Notes: generated by a model from the sequence alone, not told the origin. Positions 27,020-36,495 are shown, counted from the first letter of the stretch. The stretch: DNA of 64,000 nucleotides from GCA-002282575 sp964519885 (GCA_964519885.1 CAZFLX010000008.1:1-64000), one strand, 5' to 3'. Translations and numbers: made by a program.

Positions 27020-27035
27020 GCGAGTCTTAACTCGC
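27020..27035. terminator. Hairpin between convergent ppx and HDOD gene
   Basis: GCGAGT (27020-27025), loop CTTA, ACTCGC (27030-27035). The HDOD stop codon overlaps the loop. No strong T tract is present, so termination is only probable. Confidence 0.4.
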
Positions 27036-27932
27036 CACGTCATCTGCCAAACCTAACCAGCCTTCTTCAACCACCATTAAAGCCACGCGACTGGCTAAAT
27101 GGGTAAAGTCACGTTCTGTCAGTCCCAAGGCGGTTAAGCGCAACTGAGCCAACTCCAACAAATTCCCTGTGGGACTGGCGGGACAAACACCATGTCCATA
27201 ACCCAGATAGTAACTGACACTTTCGGCAATCAATAAGGCATCTGCCCAAGGTTGTTGTGCCTTAGGTAAGCGCGCTGGAAAATAATGCCCCGCTACACCC
27301 ATTACCCAATTTTCCGGAAAATGCCATGATCGCAATAAAATGGCACTGGCAATGGCATGATCCACACCTAAGAGTTGTTGCTCTAACTTCACCAAGGCAA
27401 AAGGATTGGTTAAGTGTTTATCGACAATGGCGGTATAGTCATCTGCGCAGCAAGCATCGAGTAAAAAAATGCCCAAATCACTTGCCAGCCCTAGTGTAAA
27501 TGCCGAAGAAGGATCAAAAACTGATTGATGCTGTTTGGCCATACCCACTACTTCACGACAGGCGACGGCGGTAACAAACGCCGAGCGCCAGAAGTCACGC
27601 AAAGGAAAACTTTTCGGTGCTTCCATTAAACTCATGAAGGCCGCGGCAATGGCAACCATGCGCGTCGCAGAAAACCCCAAACGTGACACAGCATCGGTTA
27701 GCGTGTGCGCTGGCTCATGCATGACATAACGCGCAGAGTTGACCGTTTTCATAATACGCGCCACCACGCTAACGTCAACTTGCAGCACCGCTACCACCGC
27801 TTCAATACTGACCGCTTCAGACGCTAACACAGCATCTAACTCGGTTAGTACCGATGGAAAACTGGGTAAGTGCTTATGCTTTTCTAACCACTGGTGCAAA
27901 GACTTAGCGGTGTATTTTGGTGTTGTCAGCAT
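27027..27932 (-). CDS. HDOD domain protein (second of tandem pair)
   Basis: A 301-residue cytoplasmic protein consisting mainly of an HDOD domain, a relative of HD phosphohydrolases that usually lacks catalytic residues and acts in signalling. HLPSFPSVLTELDAVLA and VARIMKTVNSARYVMHEP are the family's N-terminal signatures (LP-x-P-x-V/L; KxxNSA). It is a clear paralogue of the upstream gene, two bases away, with the same length and the same GLVTTxxL-like middle. No output domain is attached. Function unknown; related proteins affect motility and c-di-GMP signalling. Confidence 0.85.
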   Translation of the reverse strand: MLTTPKYTAKSLHQWLEKHKHLPSFPSVLTELDAVLASEAVSIEAVVAVLQVDVSVVARIMKTVNSARYVMHEPAHTLTDAVSRLGFSATRMVAIAAAFMSLMEAPKSFPLRDFWRSAFVTAVACREVVGMAKQHQSVFDPSSAFTLGLASDLGIFLLDACCADDYTAIVDKHLTNPFALVKLEQQLLGVDHAIASAILLRSWHFPENWVMGVAGHYFPARLPKAQQPWADALLIAESVSYYLGYGHGVCPASPTGNLLELAQLRLTALGLTERDFTHLASRVALMVVEEGWLGLADDVAS

Positions 27933-27934
27933 AG

Positions 27935-28828
27935 TTAAACCCCATCGGCTAGCGCCAGCCAGCCTTCATCAATTAATTGAGTAGATACCTGTTGTTGTAA
28001 TGTCTGCCAGATAGCATCGTCACAAGACAAAGCCTCTTTGCGTGCTTCGACAATTTCTTGCATACTGGGCGAAAACTGCGTATAGACGCCATTAGTATAA
28101 CCCAATGACACCGCCATGGCTTCACCTAATAAAATCGCATCGGCCCATGACCTGCCAACTGGTTGCAAACGAATCGGGTAGTGGTGTGCCGCTAAAGCCA
28201 TCGACATCTGATCGCTAAAGCGCCAATGATGTGACAGGGCGCCACTCATTAAAGCATGGGTCGTACCCAGCAAGCGACGCTCCGCCAACAACTGATCCTC
28301 ACCCGACTCTACTGCTTCGATCACTTGTGCATAAATTTCGGGTTCCAACGCATCCAGCATCAACATACCCAAGTCGTGTAACAGACCCATCAAAAAGGCT
28401 GTCACCCCATCACAAACCATGCTTGGCTGATGTTCATTAAGCCAAAGCGTGATGGCTTTAGTCGCCACGGCTGAGGCAAAAGCATGTTGCCAAAAGGGCG
28501 TCATGGGTATATTGGCTGACTGTGAAAAACTACGACTAAACGCAATGGCGACAGCCACCGCTCTCACTTCTGTAAAACCCAAACGCGCCACCGCTTCGAC
28601 TAAGTTCGCCGCTGGCTTGGGCCCGTAGCGCACCGCACTGGCTGCGCGCATTAACTTTGAAGCCAGTAACACATCGGCTGCTACCAAATTCGCCACATCT
28701 TCTGTACGACTGCTCGGACGAGCAATCACCTCATCTAATTTAGCAAGAATCGCTGGAAAGGCAGGCAGTAATTTGCGTTCATGTAATAATTTTAACGCCT
28801 TAGCACTGGGCAGTTTAGCGGCGTGCAT
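27935..28828 (-). CDS. HDOD domain protein (first of tandem pair)
   Basis: A 297-residue HDOD protein. KLLPAFPAILAKLDEVIARP and LLASKLMRAASAVRYGPKPA correspond to the start of the domain, and FLMGLLHDLGMLMLDALEPE keeps an HD dyad, although the full metal-binding set is not obvious. The gene is paralogous to the next one, and the two-base spacing makes a two-gene operon. Divergence between the copies is large, so the duplication is old. The promoter lies in 28829-28887, shared with the divergent M48 protease. Confidence 0.85.
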   Translation of the reverse strand: MHAAKLPSAKALKLLHERKLLPAFPAILAKLDEVIARPSSRTEDVANLVAADVLLASKLMRAASAVRYGPKPAANLVEAVARLGFTEVRAVAVAIAFSRSFSQSANIPMTPFWQHAFASAVATKAITLWLNEHQPSMVCDGVTAFLMGLLHDLGMLMLDALEPEIYAQVIEAVESGEDQLLAERRLLGTTHALMSGALSHHWRFSDQMSMALAAHHYPIRLQPVGRSWADAILLGEAMAVSLGYTNGVYTQFSPSMQEIVEARKEALSCDDAIWQTLQQQVSTQLIDEGWLALADGV

Positions 28829-28902
28829 CTGCTTTCCTTTTTACTGAGTAAAACTTTTTGCTATTATAATGCAAGCCCACCAAAACCATGGAAATTTCAA
28901 CA

Positions 28903-29697
28903 ATGATAATGAAGCGTCTCTGTCTAATTGGGCTAATGACCCTAGTGCTGCTACAAGGCTGCTCGACCAGTCCCCTAGGCCGTTCGCAATTATTAATGCA
29001 AAATGAAGATAGTTTGGCAGCATCGGCAAACCAAGAATATCAAAAAATGAAACAAGAAGTGCCGATCAGCAAAGATAAAGCGCTAACGGCTTATGTGAAT
29101 TGCGTCGTCAAACCCTTAACGAAAGAAGTGGTCGGTGATAATTGGGAAGTGACGCTGTTTGAGTCAGATCAAGTGAATGCTTTTGCCTTACCGGGTGGCA
29201 AAATTGGTGTTTACACCGGCATTTTGAAATTTGCGAATAATCAAGACAGACTGGCTGCCGTCGTTGCCCATGAAATTGCCCACGTTCTCTCTCATCATGC
29301 CAATGAACGGGTCAGTGCGGCCACCTTAGCGAATATCGGCATGGTGGCACTGGCGATTGCTGGCAGTCGTAATCAAAACACCCAGTTGGCAGTCGCCGCC
29401 TTGGGGTTAGGTGTGCAATATGGTGTGATTATGCCCTACTCGCGTGCGCATGAAACCGAAGCCGATTTACTGGGTTTAGACATCATGGCTAAAGCTGGCT
29501 TCGACCCGCGTGAAGCGGCGAAACTATGGGAAGCGATGAAAGGCGACCGTAAACAAAGTATCCCCGAGTGGATGTCTACCCACCCCAGTGATGATACGCG
29601 CATTACCAGCTTACGTGATCGAGAAGATGAAGCCCTGTATCAGATGAAAGCCGCTCATGCCGCAGGCAAAAAGCCGCGCTGCGTCATGCCAAAATAG
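28903..29697 (+). CDS. M48 family zinc metalloprotease lipoprotein
   Basis: A lipoprotein protease of about 264 residues related to LoiP/YcaL. The signal MIMKRLCLIGLMTLVLLQGCS ends in a lipobox Cys. The zinc site is VVAHEIAHVLSHHANER (HExxH) with the third ligand in AHETEADLLGLDIM. The start at 28903 was chosen because GGAA lies eight bases upstream; 28888 is an alternative without such a site. It probably performs outer-membrane protein quality control, known for the family. It ends KKPRCVMPK. Confidence 0.88.
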   Translation: MIMKRLCLIGLMTLVLLQGCSTSPLGRSQLLMQNEDSLAASANQEYQKMKQEVPISKDKALTAYVNCVVKPLTKEVVGDNWEVTLFESDQVNAFALPGGKIGVYTGILKFANNQDRLAAVVAHEIAHVLSHHANERVSAATLANIGMVALAIAGSRNQNTQLAVAALGLGVQYGVIMPYSRAHETEADLLGLDIMAKAGFDPREAAKLWEAMKGDRKQSIPEWMSTHPSDDTRITSLRDREDEALYQMKAAHAAGKKPRCVMPK

Positions 29698-29788
29698 CGA
29701 TGTCGGGTCTATGGTACAATGGTTTTATTAATAGCGACCTAACTGATGACATTTGCTCGTCTTTTCTAAGGGTCTAATAGGGTTTACC

Positions 29789-30589
29789 ATGAATTATTTA
29801 CACCATTATCACGCTGGCAATTTTGCCGATGTCTTCAAACATCTGGTTTTATTAGAACTGGCTGCATTTTTGCAACGTAAAGACACACCCTTAGCCATGT
29901 ATGATACCCATGCTGGTGCTGGCATTTATGACTTGGCGGCAACTCCTTCGCAAAAAACAGGCGAATGGAAAGGCGGTATTGGCAAGCTGTGGGATAGCAA
30001 AGACCCTGATTGGTCGGCACTGCTCTCGATTGTGCAAAGCGTCAATGAAGGCAACGAATTGCGCTTGTATCCCGGCTCTCCGTTTATTTTGGCAGAACAA
30101 CTGCGCATTATTGACGATCTAACGCTTTGCGAAGTGTCTGATGGCCCAATGAAACATTTGCGCCAGAACTTTGGTCACGAACGACGCATTCATGTGCATC
30201 AGCGTGACGGTTATGAAGCCTTACTGGCCTTGTTACCACCCAAAACCGCTAAACGCGCACTCATTCACATCGACCCACCCTTTGAGCAAGACGACTTTGC
30301 TAAGCTTTACGACATCATTCCGAAAGCCTTGCATCGTTTCCGTCAAGGTGTGTTTGCCATTTGGTATCCGGTGAAAACCCGCGCAGGTGCTTTGCCTTTC
30401 GTCAATAAAATGAAACGACTGGTGGGTGACGATGAAAAGGTGCTGAATTTAAGCATCATGACCGGACCCGAAAACACCCTACTGATGAATGGTAGCGGCA
30501 TGTTGATTATCAATCCGCCGTTTGGCTTTGCTGAAACCATTAAACCCAAGATTGCCAAACTCGAAAAAGCCTTGATGCAAAGCGCTTAG
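29789..30589 (+). CDS. rlmJ: 23S rRNA (adenine(2030)-N6)-methyltransferase RlmJ
   Basis: Methylates A2030 of 23S rRNA. The start MNYLHHYHAGNFADVFKHL at 29789 is the canonical RlmJ N-terminus; a frame extending upstream to 29753 adds 12 unsupported residues. The protein is 266 residues. YDTHAGAGIYDL is the SAM site and RALIHIDPPFEQDDF the catalytic DPPF motif. MNGSGMLIINPPFGF follows near the end. It stands alone with a strong terminator hairpin six bases after its stop. Confidence 0.96.
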   Translation: MNYLHHYHAGNFADVFKHLVLLELAAFLQRKDTPLAMYDTHAGAGIYDLAATPSQKTGEWKGGIGKLWDSKDPDWSALLSIVQSVNEGNELRLYPGSPFILAEQLRIIDDLTLCEVSDGPMKHLRQNFGHERRIHVHQRDGYEALLALLPPKTAKRALIHIDPPFEQDDFAKLYDIIPKALHRFRQGVFAIWYPVKTRAGALPFVNKMKRLVGDDEKVLNLSIMTGPENTLLMNGSGMLIINPPFGFAETIKPKIAKLEKALMQSA

Positions 30590-30594
30590 GCATG

Positions 30595-30622
30595 AAAAAG
30601 GAGGATTGCCTCCTTTTTCATT
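30595..30622. terminator. Strong bidirectional terminator
   Basis: Ten-base perfect stem AAAAAGGAGG (30595-30604) and CCTCCTTTTT (30609-30618), loop ATTG. The A/T-rich ends act as a U-tract in either direction, serving the convergent rlmJ and flagellin genes. Confidence 0.88.
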
Positions 30623-31483
30623 TTATTTCATCCCCAATAAAGACAACACTTGCTGGCTATTTTGTTTCGACTGCGCAAATAAGGCGATTCCTGCTTGCTG
30701 TAAGGTTTGTTCTTTAGACAAATCCACCAAAGAGCGGGCATAGTCAGTATCTTGAATCCGACTACGAGATGCCAAGGTATTAACATTGGCACTAGCCATA
30801 TTTTCAATGCTCGCACCGAGACGATTTTCCGTTGCACCCCATTGCGCTCGCACCGAACCTATCTGCCCCATCGCCGCATCAATACGTTCAATAGCCAAGC
30901 TGGCATCGGCACTACTACCAATGCCCACACCTGTGTAAGGTGTATTTCCGAAAACACCACCCGTCGCTTCTGGACTGAAATTACTCAAAGCAATGGAAAC
31001 ATTCCCATCACCCGTCGCGATATTAATCGGTGATGGCGCACCATTTTGCACGCTACCCGTCGCACTCAGGTTCGTCAACAAGGGCTGACCATTAAATTTC
31101 GTCGTTTCAGCAATACGGCTCATCTCGCTGGTGAGCTGCGAGAACTCGGCATTCATCGCCGCACGATCTGCATCGCTATAAGTACCATTCATCGATTGCA
31201 AGGCTAAGTCACGTTGACGTTGTAATATGTCAGCCATAGAACCTGAAGCTGTATCGGCTGTTTGAATTAATGAAATACCGTCATTGCTATTTTGCATGCC
31301 TTGAATGTAGGTATTCGACTGAGTCGTCATGGCTGTTGCCACGGCTAAGCCAGCGGCATTATCTGAAGCACGATTAATCGACAATCCTGATGCCATTTGC
31401 GCGGCAAGGTTATTAATACGTTCGCTACTTTTCGACAGTAAATTAGCCAACATATTGGTATTTAAACTATTATTTACTTGCAT
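30623..31483 (-). CDS. Flagellin, short orphan
   Basis: Filament subunit of the flagellum, 286 residues. The N-terminal D0/D1 part (MQVNNSLNTNMLANLLSKSS, ASGLSINRASDNAAGLAVA, NDGISLIQTADTA) and the C-terminal part (GASIENMASANVNTLASRSR, DTDYARSLVDLSKEQTLQQA) are complete. The central variable D2/D3 domains are nearly absent, giving a short flagellin. No other flagellar gene lies in the window; the gene stands between rlmJ and selO with its own upstream region of about 150 bp. It could be a secondary filament gene. Confidence 0.93.
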   Translation of the reverse strand: MQVNNSLNTNMLANLLSKSSERINNLAAQMASGLSINRASDNAAGLAVATAMTTQSNTYIQGMQNSNDGISLIQTADTASGSMADILQRQRDLALQSMNGTYSDADRAAMNAEFSQLTSEMSRIAETTKFNGQPLLTNLSATGSVQNGAPSPINIATGDGNVSIALSNFSPEATGGVFGNTPYTGVGIGSSADASLAIERIDAAMGQIGSVRAQWGATENRLGASIENMASANVNTLASRSRIQDTDYARSLVDLSKEQTLQQAGIALFAQSKQNSQQVLSLLGMK

Positions 31484-31631
31484 GATACCCTCCCAAGCGA
31501 CAACTCATGTCCATCATTCGTATTTTTATTTGAACACCGCAGCCAGCATAACGAATGTTACGCAATCTTTCGTCTCATTTTGTTCCTATATCATGCAAAA
31601 TGCAAGCATCAATAAAATAAATTTAACACCT

Positions 31632-33083
31632 TTAAGATGAACAACTTAAACTCAACCCCTTAGCCCAATCGGGTGCGGGCTGGGCGTAGGCTTGCTTACC
31701 CACTTGTTCAACAAACGGATTGGCAAGGAGTTGGCGCAATTCACTGACTAAGCTAAAGTCACCTCGTTGCGCCGCATCAATCGCCAGTTGCGCTATCCAA
31801 GTGCGAAGCACATACAGCGGATTCACCGCATCCATCGCCTGCCGACGCTCGTCCGCAGAGCGGGTTTCACTGCTCAATCGATGCTGGTACCACTGCCACC
31901 ACTCCTGCCCGTCGGCTGACTGAAACGGACTTTGCGTCGCTTGACTGAGTTGACGATGTGCAAGGGTGAAGTCTTGCTGTTCACGCGCCAGCAGACTCAG
32001 CCAGTTACGAATCAGTAAGGCATCTTCATCTTTCGCTTGTTGCAAACCCAATTTAGCACGCATCAGCTGTAAAAAGTGGGCATGATACTGTGGCCAAAAA
32101 GCATCCAAAATTTCCCTAGCGATACTCAGTGCACTCGCTTCATCATCGCTTAATAAAGGCATCACCGCTTGCGCTAAACAAGCACAATTCCACAAGCCAA
32201 TTTCGGGCTGTTTATTAAAAGCATAGCGCCCTTGGTCATCGGAATGGTTACAGATGAAATCGGGCTGGTAACTTTCCATAAACATGAAAGGGCCATAATC
32301 CAGCGTTAGCCCTAAAATCGACATATTATCGGTGTTCATCACGCCGTGCATAAAGCCGACACTTTGCCACTGCGCCATTAACTGAGCCGTGCGCTCAACC
32401 ACCTGCGCCAGCCAAGCGGCATAAGGATTGTGCTGAGTAAGACAATCGGCATAGTCGTGCTGAATGACATAATCGGCCAGTTCGCGCAGCAAATGATGCT
32501 GACCGCGATAATAAAACACCTCGAAACTGCCAAAACGTAAAAAGCTAGGCGCGACACGACAGACACAAGCGGCGGTTTCGACCGACTCTCGATACACCGG
32601 CAAATCACTCGCCACCAAAGACAAGGCTTGCGTGGTCGGAATACCCAGCCCTTGCATGGCATGACTGACCAAATACTCACGAATGCTAGAGCGCAACACC
32701 GCACGCCCATCACCCCGACGCGAAAAAGGTGTGACCCCCGCTCCTTTCAGCTGCCATTCCCGATAACCTTGCGTGGACTCCGTATCGCCAAGCAATAAAG
32801 CCCTGCCATCGCCTAATTGTGGTACATAATGCCCAAACTGATGCCCGGCATACAAAGCCGCAACGGGATACATTCCCGACTGCACGGCAGCACCAGCAGT
32901 CACTTGCGTTAACCAATCTTGATGCACTTGCTGCTGCACATCTAACCCAAAGCTAGCAGACAACACTGGGCAAGCATCCACCAAGCTGGGTTGCGGTAAG
33001 GGATCGGCCGAAACAGGCAAACTAAAATCTCGCCCAAGCTGAGCGAATCTGGCGTTAAATTGAGGATAGTGTTTTGTGTTCAT
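31632..33083 (-). CDS. selO: Protein adenylyltransferase SelO (YdiU)
   Basis: Pseudokinase-fold enzyme that transfers AMP to Ser/Thr/Tyr of proteins, linked to the oxidative-stress response. The 483-residue length is usual. YPVAALYAGHQFGHYVPQLG and WQLKGAGVTPFSRRGDGRAV are the strongest signatures, with HGVMNTDNMSILGLTLDYGP as the active loop (DN and D of DFG-like). The C-terminus ends SLSCSS, the Cys-containing equivalent of the eukaryotic selenocysteine motif. It is a single-gene unit. Confidence 0.95.
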   Translation of the reverse strand: MNTKHYPQFNARFAQLGRDFSLPVSADPLPQPSLVDACPVLSASFGLDVQQQVHQDWLTQVTAGAAVQSGMYPVAALYAGHQFGHYVPQLGDGRALLLGDTESTQGYREWQLKGAGVTPFSRRGDGRAVLRSSIREYLVSHAMQGLGIPTTQALSLVASDLPVYRESVETAACVCRVAPSFLRFGSFEVFYYRGQHHLLRELADYVIQHDYADCLTQHNPYAAWLAQVVERTAQLMAQWQSVGFMHGVMNTDNMSILGLTLDYGPFMFMESYQPDFICNHSDDQGRYAFNKQPEIGLWNCACLAQAVMPLLSDDEASALSIAREILDAFWPQYHAHFLQLMRAKLGLQQAKDEDALLIRNWLSLLAREQQDFTLAHRQLSQATQSPFQSADGQEWWQWYQHRLSSETRSADERRQAMDAVNPLYVLRTWIAQLAIDAAQRGDFSLVSELRQLLANPFVEQVGKQAYAQPAPDWAKGLSLSCSS

Positions 33084-33209
33084 AAAGCAGAATCTTGCGG
33101 GAATAGGGCTGATAAATCAAGGAAAATCAGCGTACAGTCTTTGTATAGTTATTTTCTAAAACAATTAAGCGTAAAATAGAATCATTAATTCAATGCGAGC
33201 CTAGGCTTT

Positions 33210-33494
33210 ATGATACCGACTAATGAGTTACTGTTAAATAACGAAGAAGCCGTTTCTCGCGTGATCGAAATGGCATGGGAAGACAGAACCCCTTTTGAAG
33301 CCATTCAAACCAACTTTGGCTTGAGCGAATCACAAGTGATTGCCTTAATGCGACGCTCTTTAAAAGCCGGTTCTTTCAAGGCGTGGCGGGCACGAGTAAG
33401 TGGTCGGAAAACCAAACATTTGGCGTTGAGATCGGCGGATGTGTCACGCGCTTATTGTTCGCGTCAATACAAAGTTAAACGAGGCATGAAATAA
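33210..33494 (+). CDS. TIGR03643/DUF2805 family protein
   Basis: A 94-residue basic protein. VIEMAWEDRTPFEAIQTNF, GLSESQVIALMRRSLKAGSF and KAWRARVSGRKTKHLALRS are strongly conserved features of the small TIGR03643 family, which looks like a helix-turn-helix protein and is widespread in aerobic bacteria. The function is unknown. It is flanked by about 100 bp of non-coding sequence on each side and seems to be expressed alone. Confidence 0.85.
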   Translation: MIPTNELLLNNEEAVSRVIEMAWEDRTPFEAIQTNFGLSESQVIALMRRSLKAGSFKAWRARVSGRKTKHLALRSADVSRAYCSRQYKVKRGMK

Positions 33495-33601
33495 GCGACA
33501 AATCCATTCTAGATTGATGATTATTCCTGCAGAGCCAATCAATAAAACCCGTAAGATAACGTACAATAGGCGTATTAATAATCAAGGTTAAGATATAGCC
33601 C

Positions 33602-34417
33602 ATGTCTGCGATTGAACAAAGCCAACTCGGTCATCACACCCACTACCCGACTCACTACGACCCCAGTCTGTTATTTGCGGTGCCACGGGCGCTGAATCGG
33701 TCGAAGTTGCCTGCTACACCTCTGCATGGCGTAGATGTGTGGACGGCTTATGAGCTGTCTTGGCTGAATGCACAGGGCTTGCCACAGGTAGCGATTGCTG
33801 AATTTAGTATTCCCGCTTCCAGCCCCAATATTATCGAATCTAAGTCGTTTAAGCTTTACCTTAACTCGCTCAATGCCCATAAATTCAGTGATAACCACGC
33901 CATGATGACCCAAGTCACCCATGACTTATCGGGCTGTGCGGGAGCGATGGTGACCATGCGCCTGCATGATGTGAACCACCTCAATATCGGTCAGTTACCG
34001 GGGGAATGCTTAGATCAGCTTTCTGTCAGTATTGATCACTATACGCCCAACGCTGCCTTGCTAACCATCGACCCAAACTTATCGGGCGATGGATGCTGGC
34101 ACAGTCATTTGCTTAAATCGAATTGCCCCGTCACCAATCAGCCCGACTGGGGCAGTGTGGTGATTGAAATGCGCGCCCGTAAATTACCCAAAGCGGAAAA
34201 TTTACTGGCTTATATTGTTTCTTATCGCGACCATCAAGGCTTTCACGAACACTGCGTCGAAAGCATTTACAGCGACTTATGGCAAGCCTTTCAACCGGAA
34301 CGCCTAAGTGTTTACGCTCGCTATGTGCGTCGTGGCGGACTGGATATTAATCCTTGGCGCAGTCACGAAAAACATACCCCCACTTGGCCGGTCATGCCAC
34401 GTTTGGCTCGTCAGTAA
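33602..34417 (+). CDS. queF: NADPH-dependent 7-cyano-7-deazaguanine reductase QueF
   Basis: Reduces preQ0 to preQ1 in queuosine synthesis. The 271-residue length marks the long (YqcD-type) form with two tunnelling-fold halves. NIIESKSFKLYLNSLN binds NADPH, and the catalytic Cys is in LKSNCPVTNQPDWGSV, with HEHCVESIYSDL near the active site. The C-terminal YARYVRRGGLDINPWRS is diagnostic. It lies upstream of yqgE in the same orientation with a 54-bp gap, so may or may not be co-transcribed. No other queuosine genes are present. Confidence 0.97.
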   Translation: MSAIEQSQLGHHTHYPTHYDPSLLFAVPRALNRSKLPATPLHGVDVWTAYELSWLNAQGLPQVAIAEFSIPASSPNIIESKSFKLYLNSLNAHKFSDNHAMMTQVTHDLSGCAGAMVTMRLHDVNHLNIGQLPGECLDQLSVSIDHYTPNAALLTIDPNLSGDGCWHSHLLKSNCPVTNQPDWGSVVIEMRARKLPKAENLLAYIVSYRDHQGFHEHCVESIYSDLWQAFQPERLSVYARYVRRGGLDINPWRSHEKHTPTWPVMPRLARQ

Positions 34418-34471
34418 CCGCGTAAAATCGGTTAAGATATACAATCAATCTCGATTCAATCTAGGAAACCC

Positions 34472-35047
34472 ATGCCACAGCGCGAAAAAGAACAAGCCAT
34501 TGCCAATAAACTGTTGATTGCCATGCCCGATCAAGGGGGTGGTTTTTTTGAAAAAAGCGTCATCTTAATGCTTGAACACAATGCGCAAGGGGCGATGGGG
34601 TTAACGCTTACTCACCCTTCCGATATGGACATGCACGCCCTACTCGACAATCTGGATATGCCCTTGCGCAACCCGCAACGCGACCTATCTCAACCTGTAA
34701 TGGTTGGTGGTCCGGTGCAACCCGACCGAGGCTTTATTTTGCATCACGGTAAATCGCGTTGGGAAAATACCGCTAGGCTGAATGATGCATTATCACTTAC
34801 CGTATCGCTCGATTTCTTAAAAGGCGTTGCCGATGATCGCGTGCTCGAGGAGTATGAAGTTTATTTGGGTTATGCGGGCTGGGGTGCGGGACAATTAGAA
34901 CAAGAACTGCGCAATAACCAGTGGCTATTTGCTGAAGCTGACCCAGAATTGATTTTTGACTTGCCGCCCGAAGCACGTTGGCAAGCCGCCTTTCAGCGAC
35001 TGGGTATTCACAGTCACCAAATTTCTCGCACCGCAGGACACGCCTAA
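34472..35047 (+). CDS. yqgE: YqgE/AlgH family protein
   Basis: A 191-residue protein of the DUF179 family (AlgH/YqgE), of unknown biochemical role. Key conserved parts are LLIAMPDQGGGFFEKSVILM, LEHNAQGAMGLTL, PVMVGGPVQPDRGFILH and YLGYAGWGAGQLEQELRNN. The gene is three bases before ruvX, which is the standard gammaproteobacterial order yqgE-ruvX(-pyrB). In Pseudomonas, AlgH influences alginate and virulence regulation. The start MPQREKEQAIANKLLIAM follows from frame and length. Confidence 0.95.
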   Translation: MPQREKEQAIANKLLIAMPDQGGGFFEKSVILMLEHNAQGAMGLTLTHPSDMDMHALLDNLDMPLRNPQRDLSQPVMVGGPVQPDRGFILHHGKSRWENTARLNDALSLTVSLDFLKGVADDRVLEEYEVYLGYAGWGAGQLEQELRNNQWLFAEADPELIFDLPPEARWQAAFQRLGIHSHQISRTAGHA

Positions 35048-35050
35048 CTC

Positions 35051-35506
35051 ATGGCGAAGGGCGTGTTTATGGCACTCGACTGGGGCGAAAAACGCATGGG
35101 ACTGGCGGTTGGACAAAGCCTCACGGGTTCTGCCAGAGGCTTAGCGGTACTTAAAGCCAAGCAAGGCGTGCCCGACTGGCAAGAACTGAAGAAATGGTTG
35201 AGCAAATATCAACCCGAAGGCTTGGTATTGGGCTTGCCCTTATTGTTAGACGGCAAAGAGCAACCGCTTACCGAACGCGTACGTGACTTTGCCCACCTAC
35301 TCGTCGCTCAAATTCCGCTACCCTTGTATTGGATTGAAGAACAGCTATCTTCCAGCGAAGCCAGTGAGCGTTGCACCAATCCCGCTATGTTGGATGCCGA
35401 AGCCGCTGCGGTGATTTTAGAAACCTGGTTGTCTCAACCCACCCATCTCCGTGATGCCAGTCGGCATATTCCAACAGAACAACCCAAACCAACAGAGGAT
35501 TCATGA
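35051..35506 (+). CDS. ruvX: Holliday junction resolvase RuvX (YqgF)
   Basis: RNase H-fold nuclease of 151 residues, required for 16S rRNA 5'-end maturation in Escherichia coli and proposed to resolve Holliday junctions. MALDWGEKRMGLAVGQSLTG provides the first catalytic Asp, GLVLGLPLLLDG and YWIEEQLSSSEA (Glu) the next, and MLDAEAAAVILETWL the last Asp. It starts three bases after yqgE and its stop overlaps the pyrB start by four bases (ATGA). Confidence 0.95.
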   Translation: MAKGVFMALDWGEKRMGLAVGQSLTGSARGLAVLKAKQGVPDWQELKKWLSKYQPEGLVLGLPLLLDGKEQPLTERVRDFAHLLVAQIPLPLYWIEEQLSSSEASERCTNPAMLDAEAAAVILETWLSQPTHLRDASRHIPTEQPKPTEDS

Positions 35507-36495
35507 TGTTTGGCTACCCAGGATTATCTTCCCCAAGTTTACAACTCAATGAAGCGGGCAAGCTCAAACATCTGCTCACTCTGGAAGGCTTAAAACCCCA
35601 CCACATTCGCGACATTTTAGAGCGTGCCGACAGCTTTATTAACACCGAGACGCGTCAAATTCACAAGCAACCCTTGTTGAAAGGTAAAACCATCGTTAAT
35701 TTGTTTTTTGAAGCATCCACTCGCACACGTACGACCTTCGAAATTGCTGAAAAAAGCCTGGGCGCTGATGTCATTAACCTGAACGTCGCCACCAGTGCCA
35801 CCAAAAAGGGAGAGTCCCTGCTCGACACCATTTACAACCTCGAAGCCATGCAAGCAGATATGTTTGTCGTGCGTCATGCCGAATCGGGCGCGTCGCATTT
35901 TTTTGCCCGCCACGTCGCACCGCATGTGCATGTACTCAATGCGGGTGATGGTCGTCATGCCCACCCCACACAAGCCTTGTTAGACGCTTACACCATTCGT
36001 CATTTCAAAGGGGCTGACTTTTCTCAATTGCGCGTCGCCATTGTCGGTGATATTTTGCACTCGCGTGTCGCACGTTCACAAATTCAAGTATTGAACCTAT
36101 TAGAAACCGAAGAAATTCGCTTAGTTGGTCCGAAAACGCTATTACCGCATGATGCCAGTGCCATGGGTGCGCATTGCTTTACCGATATTGAAGCTGGCTT
36201 GAAAGATGTCGATGTGGTGATAACCCTGCGTATGCAAAACGAACGCATGAGCAGCGCGCGCCTACCCTCGGAACAAGAATACTTTGAAACCTATGGCATT
36301 ACCGAAGAACGCCTAAAACTGGCGATGCCCGATGCCATTGTCATGCACCCTGGCCCCATTAATCGCGGTGTTGAGATTGCCTCAACCGTTGCCGATGGCC
36401 CACAATCGGTGATTTTAGATCAAGTCACTTTTGGTATTGCCGTGCGTATGTCGGTGATGGCAGGGATTATGCAGACACAAGGAGACCAACCATGA
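35503..36495 (+). CDS. pyrB: Aspartate carbamoyltransferase catalytic subunit
   Basis: Second step of pyrimidine synthesis: carbamoyl phosphate plus aspartate gives carbamoyl aspartate. The 330-residue protein contains the carbamoyl-phosphate loop FEASTRTRTTFEIAEKSLGA and HPTQALLDAYTIRH, and ends with MHPGPINRGVEIASTVADG. It is followed, with a four-base overlap, by an inactive dihydroorotase, which makes it the class A type ATCase (PyrB-PyrX dodecamer) of Pseudomonas and relatives. No pyrI regulatory gene is present. Confidence 0.97.
   Translation: MMFGYPGLSSPSLQLNEAGKLKHLLTLEGLKPHHIRDILERADSFINTETRQIHKQPLLKGKTIVNLFFEASTRTRTTFEIAEKSLGADVINLNVATSATKKGESLLDTIYNLEAMQADMFVVRHAESGASHFFARHVAPHVHVLNAGDGRHAHPTQALLDAYTIRHFKGADFSQLRVAIVGDILHSRVARSQIQVLNLLETEEIRLVGPKTLLPHDASAMGAHCFTDIEAGLKDVDVVITLRMQNERMSSARLPSEQEYFETYGITEERLKLAMPDAIVMHPGPINRGVEIASTVADGPQSVILDQVTFGIAVRMSVMAGIMQTQGDQP

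Noticed and set aside
31484..31640. Sigma28 or sigma54 promoter before the flagellin
   Set aside because: TTAAAG and TGGC-N7-TT fragments are visible on the minus strand, but neither has a matching second box.
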